31,952 nt of DNA from Acidaminococcus sp. (GTDB lineage Bacteria > Bacillota > Negativicutes > Acidaminococcales > Acidaminococcaceae). Within the stretch, counting starts at the first letter, position 1. Each line of letters starts with the position of its first letter. The position numbers and the translations under genes are program-made. The stretch is taken from positions 1 through 31,952 of the forward strand of contig DXYB01000025.1 of the NCBI GenBank assembly GCA_019416065.1, written 5' to 3'. This document shows positions 7,689 through 15,776 of the stretch, piece by piece. The notes below the pieces were generated by a model. That model had not been told where the DNA came from and made no database searches. It saw only the letters and a list, made by a program, of their open reading frames with translations.

Positions 7689-8636
7689 TTAAAACACCTC
7701 TTTGTCGCTAACCGTATTAAATATAATGGAAGAAATCTGATTGATGGTTTTCCGGGTTTCTGCTGGCCGGATGGCCTTATCCACCATCACAACCAAGATA
7801 TATTTTTCTTTCCCCTCCACAATGCCGCCAGCTCCCAGGACAGCGCCCCGGGTACTTTCCTGTCCGGAAATTTTTACGTCTCGTGGCAAGAGGGCCCCCA
7901 ACAAATTATGCCTGGGCTCTTTGGCCAGAAGCGTTAGGAGATACGCGTCTGCCTTGGGATTTACGCAAGTTCCTCCAGATAGAGCACTAAAGAGATTGAC
8001 TGTATCATTGACGGAAGTATAGCTGAATTGTTTTTCCTTTTCTGGATCCCGCTCTTCCGTGTCGTCTTCTTTAGGCAAGTCATGGGTTCCCATAAAGGTA
8101 TCCACAAACCCTTTCTCATGTAGCCAGCCATTAATGGTACCTTGTCCCGCAATATCGACCAGCTTGTACAGTGCTGTAGTATCATTTTCCAGCAGCATAT
8201 CTTCTATCAAATTCTGCAACGTCAGTTCGCTGCCTTCCGGGATTTTTTCCAACACCGGGCTATCCGGTTTTCGGTCAGCAGCATCCAATACATATACCGT
8301 ATTCATTGCTAATGTCCCTGCATCCACCTCATGCAGTACAGCAGCTGCCACATAGGGGCGGATTAAATCCCCCGCTGGCATTTTACCAGAAAAATTATAA
8401 AAGACCTCACCAGATTTTAGGGATTTATAATACACAGAGCAGGCCGCTCCCGATTGGGCAATCACATTGTTTAAATACGTATAAGGTAGCCGTGTATTTT
8501 TCTCATGCACGGTCTGTACGTGACGCATTTGTTCCTGTTCCTGGTACTTGGGGCTGTGATACACCATATAAAGGGACACGCTCCCTACCACCAGCAAGAC
8601 AATAAAACAAAACAGGATTCTTTTATTGATGTTCAT
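7689..8636 (-). CDS. Membrane-anchored beta-lactamase-fold protein, catalytically degenerate
   Basis: A 315-residue protein with one N-terminal membrane segment (residues about 6-26) and a class A beta-lactamase-like (Beta-lactamase2) domain from about residue 50. The fold is recognisable from MPAGDLIRPYVAAAVLHEV and MLLENDTTALYKLVD. In active enzymes these read PAxSxxKxxVAA and SDNTA. Here the Ser-Xaa-Xaa-Lys pair is Asp90 and Arg93, the SDN motif reads Asn151-Asp152-Thr153, and no KTG motif is visible near the end. So the protein probably does not hydrolyse beta-lactams and may bind something or serve as a scaffold outside the membrane. ATGA overlap with the upstream metallopeptidase gene indicates translational coupling. 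The fold call is fairly confident, the role unknown. Confidence 0.75.
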   Translation of the reverse strand: MNINKRILFCFIVLLVVGSVSLYMVYHSPKYQEQEQMRHVQTVHEKNTRLPYTYLNNVIAQSGAACSVYYKSLKSGEVFYNFSGKMPAGDLIRPYVAAAVLHEVDAGTLAMNTVYVLDAADRKPDSPVLEKIPEGSELTLQNLIEDMLLENDTTALYKLVDIAGQGTINGWLHEKGFVDTFMGTHDLPKEDDTEERDPEKEKQFSYTSVNDTVNLFSALSGGTCVNPKADAYLLTLLAKEPRHNLLGALLPRDVKISGQESTRGAVLGAGGIVEGKEKYILVVMVDKAIRPAETRKTINQISSIIFNTVSDKEVF

Positions 8637-9307
8637 ATTGTATCCATGACCTTTCTATGAACCTTAAGCCATTTTTCCCGTTCTTTATAATCCGGCAGCA
8701 CTGCTGCTACGCTCTGCCAAAAAGCTTTATTATGGGACATATTGTGAATGTGGCACAACTCATGCACCACCACATATTCAATCACCGCTCTGGGACAGAA
8801 CACAAGCGGCCAGGAAAAACCCAGTTCTCGTTTATAATTGCAATACCCCCAGCGGGAACGAGCCTTGCTTTGCTTGATCACAGGGCAAGGAATCCCCATA
8901 CGGGTTGCATAAAAAGGAACTTCTTTTTGGAGTATCCGCCCTAAAAGCTTAGATAAATACACGATAAGGGTTTCTCTAGTTTCTCCATCCCCCATACATA
9001 AGGTGTCTTTTTCCAAAGCAAAGCCTCTGCCAGTCACAAGATGGAGTGTACAAGGTTTTCCAAACAGCAAGAACGCTGCCCCCTCCTTGATTGTTAATGG
9101 GCGATGCGTTTCCTGTTCTTTTTTTACCCGCTGCTGTGCTTTTCGGATCCAGTTTTCTTTGCGGACTACAACGCTTCCCAATTCTGCCCGGGAAATACCA
9201 TAGGGGACCCGAAGCAGCAAGCGCCCTTCTTTAGTAATTTCCAGCCCGACACTGTGCCGTGCAGAGCGGATAATCGTTGCTTGTTCCAATAAATCGTCTT
9301 TACTCAT
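8633..9307 (-). CDS. YgjP-like zinc metallopeptidase
   Basis: A 224-residue protein of the YgjP/DUF45 family of putative zinc metallopeptidases. The HELCH motif (residues 182-186) lies in VVHELCHIHNMSHNKAFW, where the later His is the likely third ligand, and RWGYCN before it is another family block. No signal peptide is visible, so it should act in the cytoplasm. It is the first gene of the operon with the beta-lactamase-fold and FAD proteins. There is no ribosome-binding site before ATG 9307, and a TATAAT lies only 9 bases upstream, so the mRNA may be leaderless (see findings). No better downstream start is evident. Confidence 0.88.
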   Translation of the reverse strand: MSKDDLLEQATIIRSARHSVGLEITKEGRLLLRVPYGISRAELGSVVVRKENWIRKAQQRVKKEQETHRPLTIKEGAAFLLFGKPCTLHLVTGRGFALEKDTLCMGDGETRETLIVYLSKLLGRILQKEVPFYATRMGIPCPVIKQSKARSRWGYCNYKRELGFSWPLVFCPRAVIEYVVVHELCHIHNMSHNKAFWQSVAAVLPDYKEREKWLKVHRKVMDTI

Positions 9308-9316
9308 AGCGTTTTT

Positions 9317-9325
9317 ATTATAGCA
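9317..9325 (-). promoter_or_regulatory. Extended -10 promoter of the ygjP operon
   Basis: TGCTATAAT on the minus strand, 9 bases before the ATG. A possible -35, TTAACA (9342-9347), is 19 bases away, longer than usual. Transcription would start about 1-4 bases before the start codon. It overlaps the divergent promoter at 9332-9360. Confidence 0.55.
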
Positions 9326-9331
9326 TACTCA

Positions 9332-9360
9332 TTGACCCCTGTGTTAATTCCACCTATAAT
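9332..9360 (+). promoter_or_regulatory. Promoter of the CNNM/CorC gene
   Basis: TTGACC (9332-9337), 17-base spacer, TATAAT (9355-9360), about 30 bases before the start codon at 9390. Near-consensus sigma-A promoter, possibly serving thiW and sbcDC as well. Confidence 0.75.
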
Positions 9361-9389
9361 GTTCTTAGCATATTAAGGAAGTGTAAAAT

Positions 9390-10673
9390 ATGACGGATTT
9401 TCATATCCCTACCAGCGTGTTGACGCTGATTCTCGTTGTATTTATTTCATTGTCAGCTTTTTTTTCTGCGGCAGAAACGGCGCTGACAGGGTGCAACAGG
9501 CTAAAGCTGAAAAACATGGCCAAAAGCGGTAACCGGCGGGCAAAAACAGCGCTTTCGTTATTGGACAACTTTGACAGTGTCCTGTCCACGATATTAATTG
9601 GGAACAATGTGGTCAATATTGCCACAGCTTCCTTTGCTACGGCTGTATCCACCCAATACTTTGGTGCTTCCGGGCTGGCATTTTCTACAATTGTGACGAC
9701 CATTGTGATTTTAATTTTCGGGGAGATTCTTCCCAAAAGTGCGGCCAATGATCTTCCGGAAGCTTTTTCTGTCCGTTGTGCTGCCCCTCTGCAGGTTTTA
9801 GTATTTTTATTTAAACCGCTTAATTATCTGTTCCGCTTATTAAAAACTGCTTTTAGCCGGTTCTTAACCCAGAAAGTCTCCAAGGGCGTCACGGAAGATG
9901 AACTGATAATGATGGTAGATGAAGTGGAAAATGGCGGCGCCATCAATAAACAGGACAGCAAACTCATTAAAAGCGCCATTGAGTTCAGTGATATCCGGGT
10001 CAAGGAAATTATGACGCCACGCGTTGATATGGTGGATATGGAATTTTCAGAAGGTCCGCAAAAAGCTATGGAGCTGTTCTCCAAGCACGGTTTTTCCCGC
10101 ATCCCCATTTTTGAAAACGACTATGGGAAAGTGCTGGGGATCCTACACGCCAAAGATTTTTACGCTGCGTATTTAAAATCCTCCCATCTAGATCTTCGAA
10201 AATGTATTAAAAAAGCGGCCTTTGTCCACCAGTCCACAAAAATTTCCCGTGTCATGAAAACCCTCCAGGACGAAAAGATTGAAATGGCTATTGTCATGGA
10301 CAGCTACGGAACCGTAAGCGGATTGGTCACTACGGAAGATATTGTAGAAGAATTGGTGGGCGAAATCTGGGATGAACACGATAAGGCATTGCCTGCGTTT
10401 CGCCGGGTGGGTAAAAACAAGGTTCTGGTATCCTGCTCGTCTAATTCCCAAAACGCCAATTTGTTTGACCTGTTTAAATTTCTGGACTTAGATATTGATG
10501 ACTACGGGCTGGAAAATGATTCCATTAGTGGCTGGGTCATAGATTCCTTGGGTAACATCCCCCACAAAGGTGATACCTTTGACTGTAAAAACCTTCATGT
10601 CACTGTCACCAGCGCGGAACATCACCGTGCCAGGGAAATTATTGTGGAAGTAAGACCGATTCCCCCATCCTGA
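9390..10673 (+). CDS. CNNM/CorC (HlyC) family membrane protein with CBS domains
   Basis: A 427-residue protein with the family's three parts: a DUF21/CNNM membrane domain (residues about 1-180, with FFSAAETALTGCNRLKL and GEILPKSAAND), a pair of CBS domains (about 200-330, starting at VKEIMTPRVDMV), and a C-terminal CorC_HlyC domain (about 345-425). Relatives include magnesium and cobalt efflux proteins; some members are annotated as haemolysins on old evidence. An Mg2+ export or homeostasis role is plausible. AAGGAAG precedes the ATG. It has its own strong promoter and is followed at short distance by thiW. Confidence 0.92.
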   Translation: MTDFHIPTSVLTLILVVFISLSAFFSAAETALTGCNRLKLKNMAKSGNRRAKTALSLLDNFDSVLSTILIGNNVVNIATASFATAVSTQYFGASGLAFSTIVTTIVILIFGEILPKSAANDLPEAFSVRCAAPLQVLVFLFKPLNYLFRLLKTAFSRFLTQKVSKGVTEDELIMMVDEVENGGAINKQDSKLIKSAIEFSDIRVKEIMTPRVDMVDMEFSEGPQKAMELFSKHGFSRIPIFENDYGKVLGILHAKDFYAAYLKSSHLDLRKCIKKAAFVHQSTKISRVMKTLQDEKIEMAIVMDSYGTVSGLVTTEDIVEELVGEIWDEHDKALPAFRRVGKNKVLVSCSSNSQNANLFDLFKFLDLDIDDYGLENDSISGWVIDSLGNIPHKGDTFDCKNLHVTVTSAEHHRAREIIVEVRPIPPS

Positions 10674-10716
10674 TGCTTTGTTGAAAGATGCTCATTCATA
10701 TTTTGGGAGGTGCGTT

Positions 10717-11208
10717 ATGCATACATTTCGTTTAACCCTGTCTGCACTTCTAGTAGCAATTGGAACCCTGACTGCCAATTTATTCTACATCCCGGTGGGG
10801 ATTTCCAAGTGTTTTCCTATCCAGCATTGTATCAATGTACTCTGCGCCGTTTTATTGGGGCCCAGTTATGGAACTGCCATCAGTTTTCTTATTGCACTGC
10901 TAAGGAACTTGTTCGGACTGGGGTCTTTAATGGCATTTCCTGGAAGCATGATCGGTGCGTTCTGCGCCGCACTGGCGTATAAGAAATTTCGTTCCCTGCC
11001 GGCAGCCATGCTGGGAGAAATTATCGGGACCGGTATTTTGGGCGGCTATGTGGCCTATCTCGTAGCTACATACGTCCTGGGAAAAAGTCTTTTAGCCTTT
11101 TTCTTTATCCCCCCCTTCTTACTTAGCACTACCGGAGGTAGCCTTCTGGCAGGAATTCTCTTAAAAAGCGGGCTTTTGAAAGGCATCCGCCGGAAACTGG
11201 AACCATAA
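10717..11208 (+). CDS. thiW: ECF transporter S component ThiW
   Basis: A 163-residue, almost wholly hydrophobic protein with five or six membrane segments. PVGISKCFPIQHCINVL, AVLLGPSYG, LLRNLFGLGSLMAFPGSM and GGYVAYLVA are the conserved blocks of ThiW, the substrate-binding subunit of an energy-coupling-factor transporter thought to take up the thiazole precursor of thiamine. The ATPase and EcfT subunits would come from elsewhere. ATG 10717 follows GGGAGG at good distance, and the upstream frame extension to 10678 is rejected. ThiW genes are often controlled by a TPP riboswitch, but only 43 bases separate it from the preceding gene and none is visible. Confidence 0.88.
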   Translation: MHTFRLTLSALLVAIGTLTANLFYIPVGISKCFPIQHCINVLCAVLLGPSYGTAISFLIALLRNLFGLGSLMAFPGSMIGAFCAALAYKKFRSLPAAMLGEIIGTGILGGYVAYLVATYVLGKSLLAFFFIPPFLLSTTGGSLLAGILLKSGLLKGIRRKLEP

Positions 11209-11225
11209 AAAGGAGGAAAAATTCC

Positions 11226-12371
11226 TTGCGTTTTCTTCATACATCGGATTGGCATCTGGGGCGGATTTTCCATGGGCTTCGCTTATTGGACGATCAGGCA
11301 GCGGTGCTGCAACAAGTCCTGTCCATTGCCAAAGCATACAAAGTCAATGCGCTTATCATCGCTGGGGATATTTACGACAGAGCCGTTCCTCCCACAGAAG
11401 CCGTCTCTCTTTTAAATGAAACGCTGGGAGAATTGGTACTAAACTTAAAAATTCCTGTGATTCTCATCGCAGGCAATCACGATAATCCTGACCGACTTAA
11501 TTTCGGTCAGGCTCTTTTTGCGTCCCGTCAATTATTCATTATGGGGCCTGTCCCAGCTCGTCCAAAGCCCATTGTGCTGGAAGACGCGGACGGCCCAGTA
11601 TATTTTGCACCGCTTCCCTATTGCGAACCATTACAAGCCACAGAGCTATCCGGCAGCCGGAAAACTTCTCATGAAGCAGCCTTGCAGTGGCAAGTAGAAA
11701 GCATGTCTGCAGTCATCCCGCAAAATGCGCGCTGCGTGGCGCTAGCCCATGTATTTTTAACAGGCGCACAGCCCACACCGGACAGCGAACGACCGCTTTC
11801 TATAGGCGGAGCTTCTACTGTTTCTATCCGTTGCTTTGACGCCTTTCACTACACCGCTCTGGGGCATCTGCACGCTTGCCAGAACTGCAGCCAAAAAGTC
11901 CGGTACTCTGGTTCCTTGCTAAAATATTCCTTTGCCGAAGCCAGTCAAAAAAAGGCCGTTCATGTCGTAGATATGGACAGCACTGGGGGTATTTCTGTAG
12001 AAACCATTCCGCTAAAAGCCCCTCACGAGCTGGCCGTTTTAACCGGTACATTTAACGAATTACTTACTGCCCCCCATCTGGAACACAAAAATAATTATCT
12101 CAAGATCCAGTTGACAGATGAAACCCCTGTCCTAGATGCCAAGCACCGTCTGGAACAGGTGTACCCGCAAATTCTCCAACTAGGCTACACCCGGCTATTG
12201 CCATGCAAAAAAGAAGAGGTAACAAGTAAGCCCCAGCGCCAAGGAACATCCATCCTGGATCTTTTCGAAACCTTTTTCCAGAAAGTACAGGGGCGGACCC
12301 TGTCAGAAGAAGAACGAAAACTCTTTTTACGTGCAGCGGAAGAAGCCCGGCAAGAAGGGAGGGATGCCTGA
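11226..12371 (+). CDS. sbcD: Nuclease SbcCD subunit D
   Basis: A 381-residue Mre11-type phosphoesterase, the nuclease subunit of SbcCD, which processes DNA hairpins and blocked ends. All metal-binding motifs are there: HTSDWHLGR (residues 5-13), AGDIYDR, AGNHDNPDRL, and LGHLH in the second half. Length is close to E. coli SbcD (400). The start is a TTG with AGGAGG (11211-11216) nine bases before it; the first residues RFLHTSDWHLG match the family exactly. The stop overlaps the sbcC start (TGATG), so the two are coupled. Confidence 0.95.
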   Translation: MRFLHTSDWHLGRIFHGLRLLDDQAAVLQQVLSIAKAYKVNALIIAGDIYDRAVPPTEAVSLLNETLGELVLNLKIPVILIAGNHDNPDRLNFGQALFASRQLFIMGPVPARPKPIVLEDADGPVYFAPLPYCEPLQATELSGSRKTSHEAALQWQVESMSAVIPQNARCVALAHVFLTGAQPTPDSERPLSIGGASTVSIRCFDAFHYTALGHLHACQNCSQKVRYSGSLLKYSFAEASQKKAVHVVDMDSTGGISVETIPLKAPHELAVLTGTFNELLTAPHLEHKNNYLKIQLTDETPVLDAKHRLEQVYPQILQLGYTRLLPCKKEEVTSKPQRQGTSILDLFETFFQKVQGRTLSEEERKLFLRAAEEARQEGRDA

Positions 12372-14644
12372 TGCAACCACGAAAACTTGTGATGACAGCC
12401 TTTGGCCCCTATGCCCAAAAAGAGGAGATTGATTTTTCTAAACTGGGCCCCCATCGTTTCTTTTTGATTACAGGCCCCACGGGCAGCGGCAAAACCACGA
12501 TTTTAGACGCCATTACCTTTGCGCTTTACGGCACGCCCAGCGGTGACCTCCGGGACACCCGTTCCCTGCGCAGCGACTACGCTTCCCCGGAAGAGAAAAC
12601 AGAAGTCCAATTTACCTTTACCCATTTGGCTAAAACCTATGAAGTCACCCGCACCCCGGAGCAAACACTGCGCAAACAGCGGGGAGAAGGTATGCGCAAC
12701 GTACCCGTAGGCGCTAGCCTGGTAGAAATCCAGCCAGATGGGCAGCGCACTCTACTTGCCACTACCAGCAATACTACCACAAAAGCCGTGGAAGAATTAC
12801 TGGGATTTCAAGCCGTACAATTCCGGCAACTCATGGTCCTACCCCAAGGAGAATTCCGCCGCTTTCTCGTGGCAGATTCTAAAGAACGCAAAGAAATTTT
12901 AGAGACCCTGTTTAAGACAGCGCAGTATCGGACATTGGAAGAACTCCTGGACAAAAAAGCAAAAGAGCTGAAAAAGCACTACGAACAACAAAAAAACCGT
13001 TATGCCCTATTGCTAGAAACCGCTGGAGTAGAAACCACAAATGCATTAACAGAAAAAATTACGTCACAGCAGCAGGAAAAAGATAAGTTGTCCCAAAAGA
13101 TCCAAGTTGCCCGGACAAATTGGCAAAAAGCACAAGATGCACTGCACCGTGCCCAGGAACTAAGAACTGCTTGGCAGCAATTAGAAGAAAATAAAGAAGA
13201 AGAAAAAAAACTGCAACTGCAGGACCAGGAAATGAGAGCGCTGCAGCAGCGTCTCCGGCAATTGGACGAAGCGCAGAAGCTCCACACGCCTTATGAGCAG
13301 GCAAAAAAGTCCTATCAGCAGCTCAATACTGCTAAAGCGCGTCTTGTTGCCAGCCAAAAAGAACAGGAAGCGGCCGAAAAAGACCTGCAAGAAAAACTTA
13401 CTTCAGCGACCCAGCAAAGTACACAAGCACTCCAGGAGCATATTACCCAGGTACGGGAAAAATTGGCCCAGGTCACAGCCGTCAGCGGGGAAACTGTCCG
13501 GTTGGCCCAAACGTTACAAGAAGGGAATCCCTGTCCGGTATGCGGTGCTTTGCACCATCCTCGTCCCGCAACCGAAACCCAGAAAGAACGGGAGCAACTG
13601 AAGGCCCAGACGGCCCTTTTGGAGCAGCAGGTCCAGCAGCTGCAGAAACAGCAACAAGCCCTAGAAGCCGCCCAAAAAGAGGCAGAACGAACCCGCATTG
13701 CCTGCCAAACCGTAGCGACTTCGCTTGCTACATTCCAGTCCGATTTTGAAAAGGACAAAGCCGTCTATCAGGCAGCATTAGCAAATTCTCTATTTCCGAA
13801 TCAGGCCTCCTTTCTAGCGGCACACCAATGCCTTGCAAAGCGCTCTTTCTGGCAAGCGCAGTTAGAAGCTTACAATAAGAAAAGAGACAGCCTGCAGGGA
13901 AAAATTAATTTGCTCCTTACGCAAATTAAAGGACGTTCCTGCCCTGATATTCTCCCCCTTGCAAAAGAAGCAGACAAACAGCAAGAAGCTCTGGAAGCGT
14001 TAACGAGGCAGTGGGGCGCGTTACAAAAGACCCTGGAACAAAATGAAAAAGCTGCCCAAAAAGCGGGGCAGCTGGAAAAAGAGCTGGCAAAACTACAGGA
14101 CCTCTACGGTCCGTTAGGACTTTTGGCAGATACCGCGAAAGGAACAAACACCCAAAAGCTGACCTTTTCCTCCTTTGTTCTCCAGGCGGTACTAGATGAT
14201 GTACTCCAGGCAGCCAATCAACGGCTAAATAAAATCAGTGAAGGACGATATACCCTGCTGCGCAGCGAAAAAATTATGGATGCCCGCAAGGAACAAGGGC
14301 TGAATTTAGCCGTGCTAGACGCATTTACCGGACAGCAGCGGAGCGTTGCCACGTTAAGTGGGGGCGAGATTTTCTTTACCTCCTTATCCCTAGCGCTGGG
14401 CTTATCCGATGTGTTGGAAGCGTATGCTGGCGGTCTGCATCTGGACACGATCCTGGTAGATGAGGGATTTGGATCTCTGGATCCGGAAACGTTAGACGCT
14501 GCCATTACTACACTTTTAGCGTTGCAAGAAGGCGGCCGGCTGGTAGGCATCATCTCTCATGTAGCAGAATTAAAAGAGCGTATTCCTGCCCAGCTGGAAA
14601 TTATTCCTACCCAGCAGGGTAGTCGTACGCACTTTAAAGTATAA
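12371..14644 (+). CDS. sbcC: Nuclease SbcCD subunit C, short form
   Basis: A 757-residue SMC/Rad50-like ATPase, partner of SbcD. Walker A is GPTGSGKTT (about residues 35-43); a Q-loop block is QFRQLMVLPQGEFRRFL; the zinc hook CPVC sits at residues 388-391 between two coiled-coil arms rich in Gln, Glu, Lys and Ala; the ABC signature is TLSGGE and Walker B is ILVDEGFGSLD. The protein is about 250-300 residues shorter than E. coli SbcC (1048), and since both heads and the hook are intact the loss must be in the coils, each arm here being about 200 residues. The ATG overlaps the sbcD stop. No terminator is obvious in the 16 bases before the convergent permease gene. Confidence 0.95.
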   Translation: MQPRKLVMTAFGPYAQKEEIDFSKLGPHRFFLITGPTGSGKTTILDAITFALYGTPSGDLRDTRSLRSDYASPEEKTEVQFTFTHLAKTYEVTRTPEQTLRKQRGEGMRNVPVGASLVEIQPDGQRTLLATTSNTTTKAVEELLGFQAVQFRQLMVLPQGEFRRFLVADSKERKEILETLFKTAQYRTLEELLDKKAKELKKHYEQQKNRYALLLETAGVETTNALTEKITSQQQEKDKLSQKIQVARTNWQKAQDALHRAQELRTAWQQLEENKEEEKKLQLQDQEMRALQQRLRQLDEAQKLHTPYEQAKKSYQQLNTAKARLVASQKEQEAAEKDLQEKLTSATQQSTQALQEHITQVREKLAQVTAVSGETVRLAQTLQEGNPCPVCGALHHPRPATETQKEREQLKAQTALLEQQVQQLQKQQQALEAAQKEAERTRIACQTVATSLATFQSDFEKDKAVYQAALANSLFPNQASFLAAHQCLAKRSFWQAQLEAYNKKRDSLQGKINLLLTQIKGRSCPDILPLAKEADKQQEALEALTRQWGALQKTLEQNEKAAQKAGQLEKELAKLQDLYGPLGLLADTAKGTNTQKLTFSSFVLQAVLDDVLQAANQRLNKISEGRYTLLRSEKIMDARKEQGLNLAVLDAFTGQQRSVATLSGGEIFFTSLSLALGLSDVLEAYAGGLHLDTILVDEGFGSLDPETLDAAITTLLALQEGGRLVGIISHVAELKERIPAQLEIIPTQQGSRTHFKV

Positions 14645-14660
14645 GTCACCCAAAAGATCC

Positions 14661-15776
14661 TTATCCTAAGTTTTCCCGGAATAGCTTAGCCGCAATGGTC
14701 AAGGTCAATGTACTGATAACAACCATCGGAAGCAAATCATAGCCGATGGTAAAAAGTGTGGCGCCTTCAAAATATATACGCCGCATGGCATCTAAGGCAA
14801 ACCGTAAAGGGTTGATATAGGTTAAGTACTGCAATGCCACAGGCATGTTCTGAATCGGGGTAGCCACCCCGGACAATAGCGCCATGGGGATCATATAAAT
14901 GTACACATACACCTGTACCTGCTGCATAGTCTTACACAGGGAAGAAATACTCAGTCCTATGCCGGTAGAACTTAACAAATAAATAAAGAGCACTATATAA
15001 AAGCTCAGATACGATCCAGAAAACGGTACTTGAAACCACCATAAATCCAAGAGCAGCAATATAGTTCCCTGGAGCATCCCTACCACCACGGGAGGAAAAG
15101 CCTTGCCGATTAAGAGCACCAAAGGTGGCGCCGGCGTAACCAAAAGCTGTTCAAAGGTTCCTTCTTCCCGTTCTCTGGCCACACTCATGCCGGCTAGGAG
15201 CAGTACTTGAGAAAAACTGAGCAGTCCTAAAATACCTGGAGCAAAAAACCAACGGGTCAGCTGATTGGGATTAAACCAGGTACGGCTTTCCACCGTAAGG
15301 GGCGCATGTCGGCCGGTTCGTTTTTCCTGCCAATTTTGCACTACCCGAGCTGTGTACGCCGATGCCAGGCTGGCTGTCATGGTATTGCGCCCGTCGGTAA
15401 TCACCTGGATAGGTGCCCGTTCCCCTCGGTTCAATCGCTCCGCAAAATCAGAGGGAATCACAAGCGCCATCATAATCTCTTCGTTATCAAGAGGCGTAGC
15501 AATTTGCCGCTCGTTTTGAAACGTAGCGACCCGATGATAAAAGCCCGTCCCATCCAACATGGATAAGAGCGAAACAGAGGCCTCCGAATGGCTTTGGTCC
15601 AAAACGCCGTAGGAAACAAATTCCACGTTAAAATTAGCTGCATAGCCGAAAAAAATCCCTAGCACCAAAATGGGAACCACCAGCACATTGCGAAACGCTT
15701 TGTCTTTTAAAATCGCCTGGATTTCTTTCCGGCACATACATTTAACTTGTTGACAAAATAGTGCCCATCCTTGCAT
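14661..15776 (-). CDS. ybhR: ABC-2 type permease (YbhR-like), last gene of efflux operon
   Basis: A 371-residue ABC-2 type membrane subunit: one membrane segment near the N-terminus (KAFRNVLVVPILVLGIFFGY), a large extracytoplasmic domain, and five C-terminal membrane segments, with EREEGTFEQLLVTP as the coupling helix motif of the family. It pairs with the neighbouring permease to form the channel of a drug or small-molecule exporter. The start is ATG 15776, overlapping the previous stop by one base (TAATG) with AAGGTGG upstream; the frame is open to 15821 but that part is the shadow of the previous gene. A close family parallel is E. coli YbhR (368 residues). Confidence 0.9.
   Translation of the reverse strand: MQGWALFCQQVKCMCRKEIQAILKDKAFRNVLVVPILVLGIFFGYAANFNVEFVSYGVLDQSHSEASVSLLSMLDGTGFYHRVATFQNERQIATPLDNEEIMMALVIPSDFAERLNRGERAPIQVITDGRNTMTASLASAYTARVVQNWQEKRTGRHAPLTVESRTWFNPNQLTRWFFAPGILGLLSFSQVLLLAGMSVAREREEGTFEQLLVTPAPPLVLLIGKAFPPVVVGMLQGTILLLLDLWWFQVPFSGSYLSFYIVLFIYLLSSTGIGLSISSLCKTMQQVQVYVYIYMIPMALLSGVATPIQNMPVALQYLTYINPLRFALDAMRRIYFEGATLFTIGYDLLPMVVISTLTLTIAAKLFRENLG

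Noticed and set aside
14645..14660. Terminator between convergent sbcC and ybhR-like genes
   Set aside because: I found only a tiny CTTA/TAAG pairing just after this gap and no U-run, so none is called.
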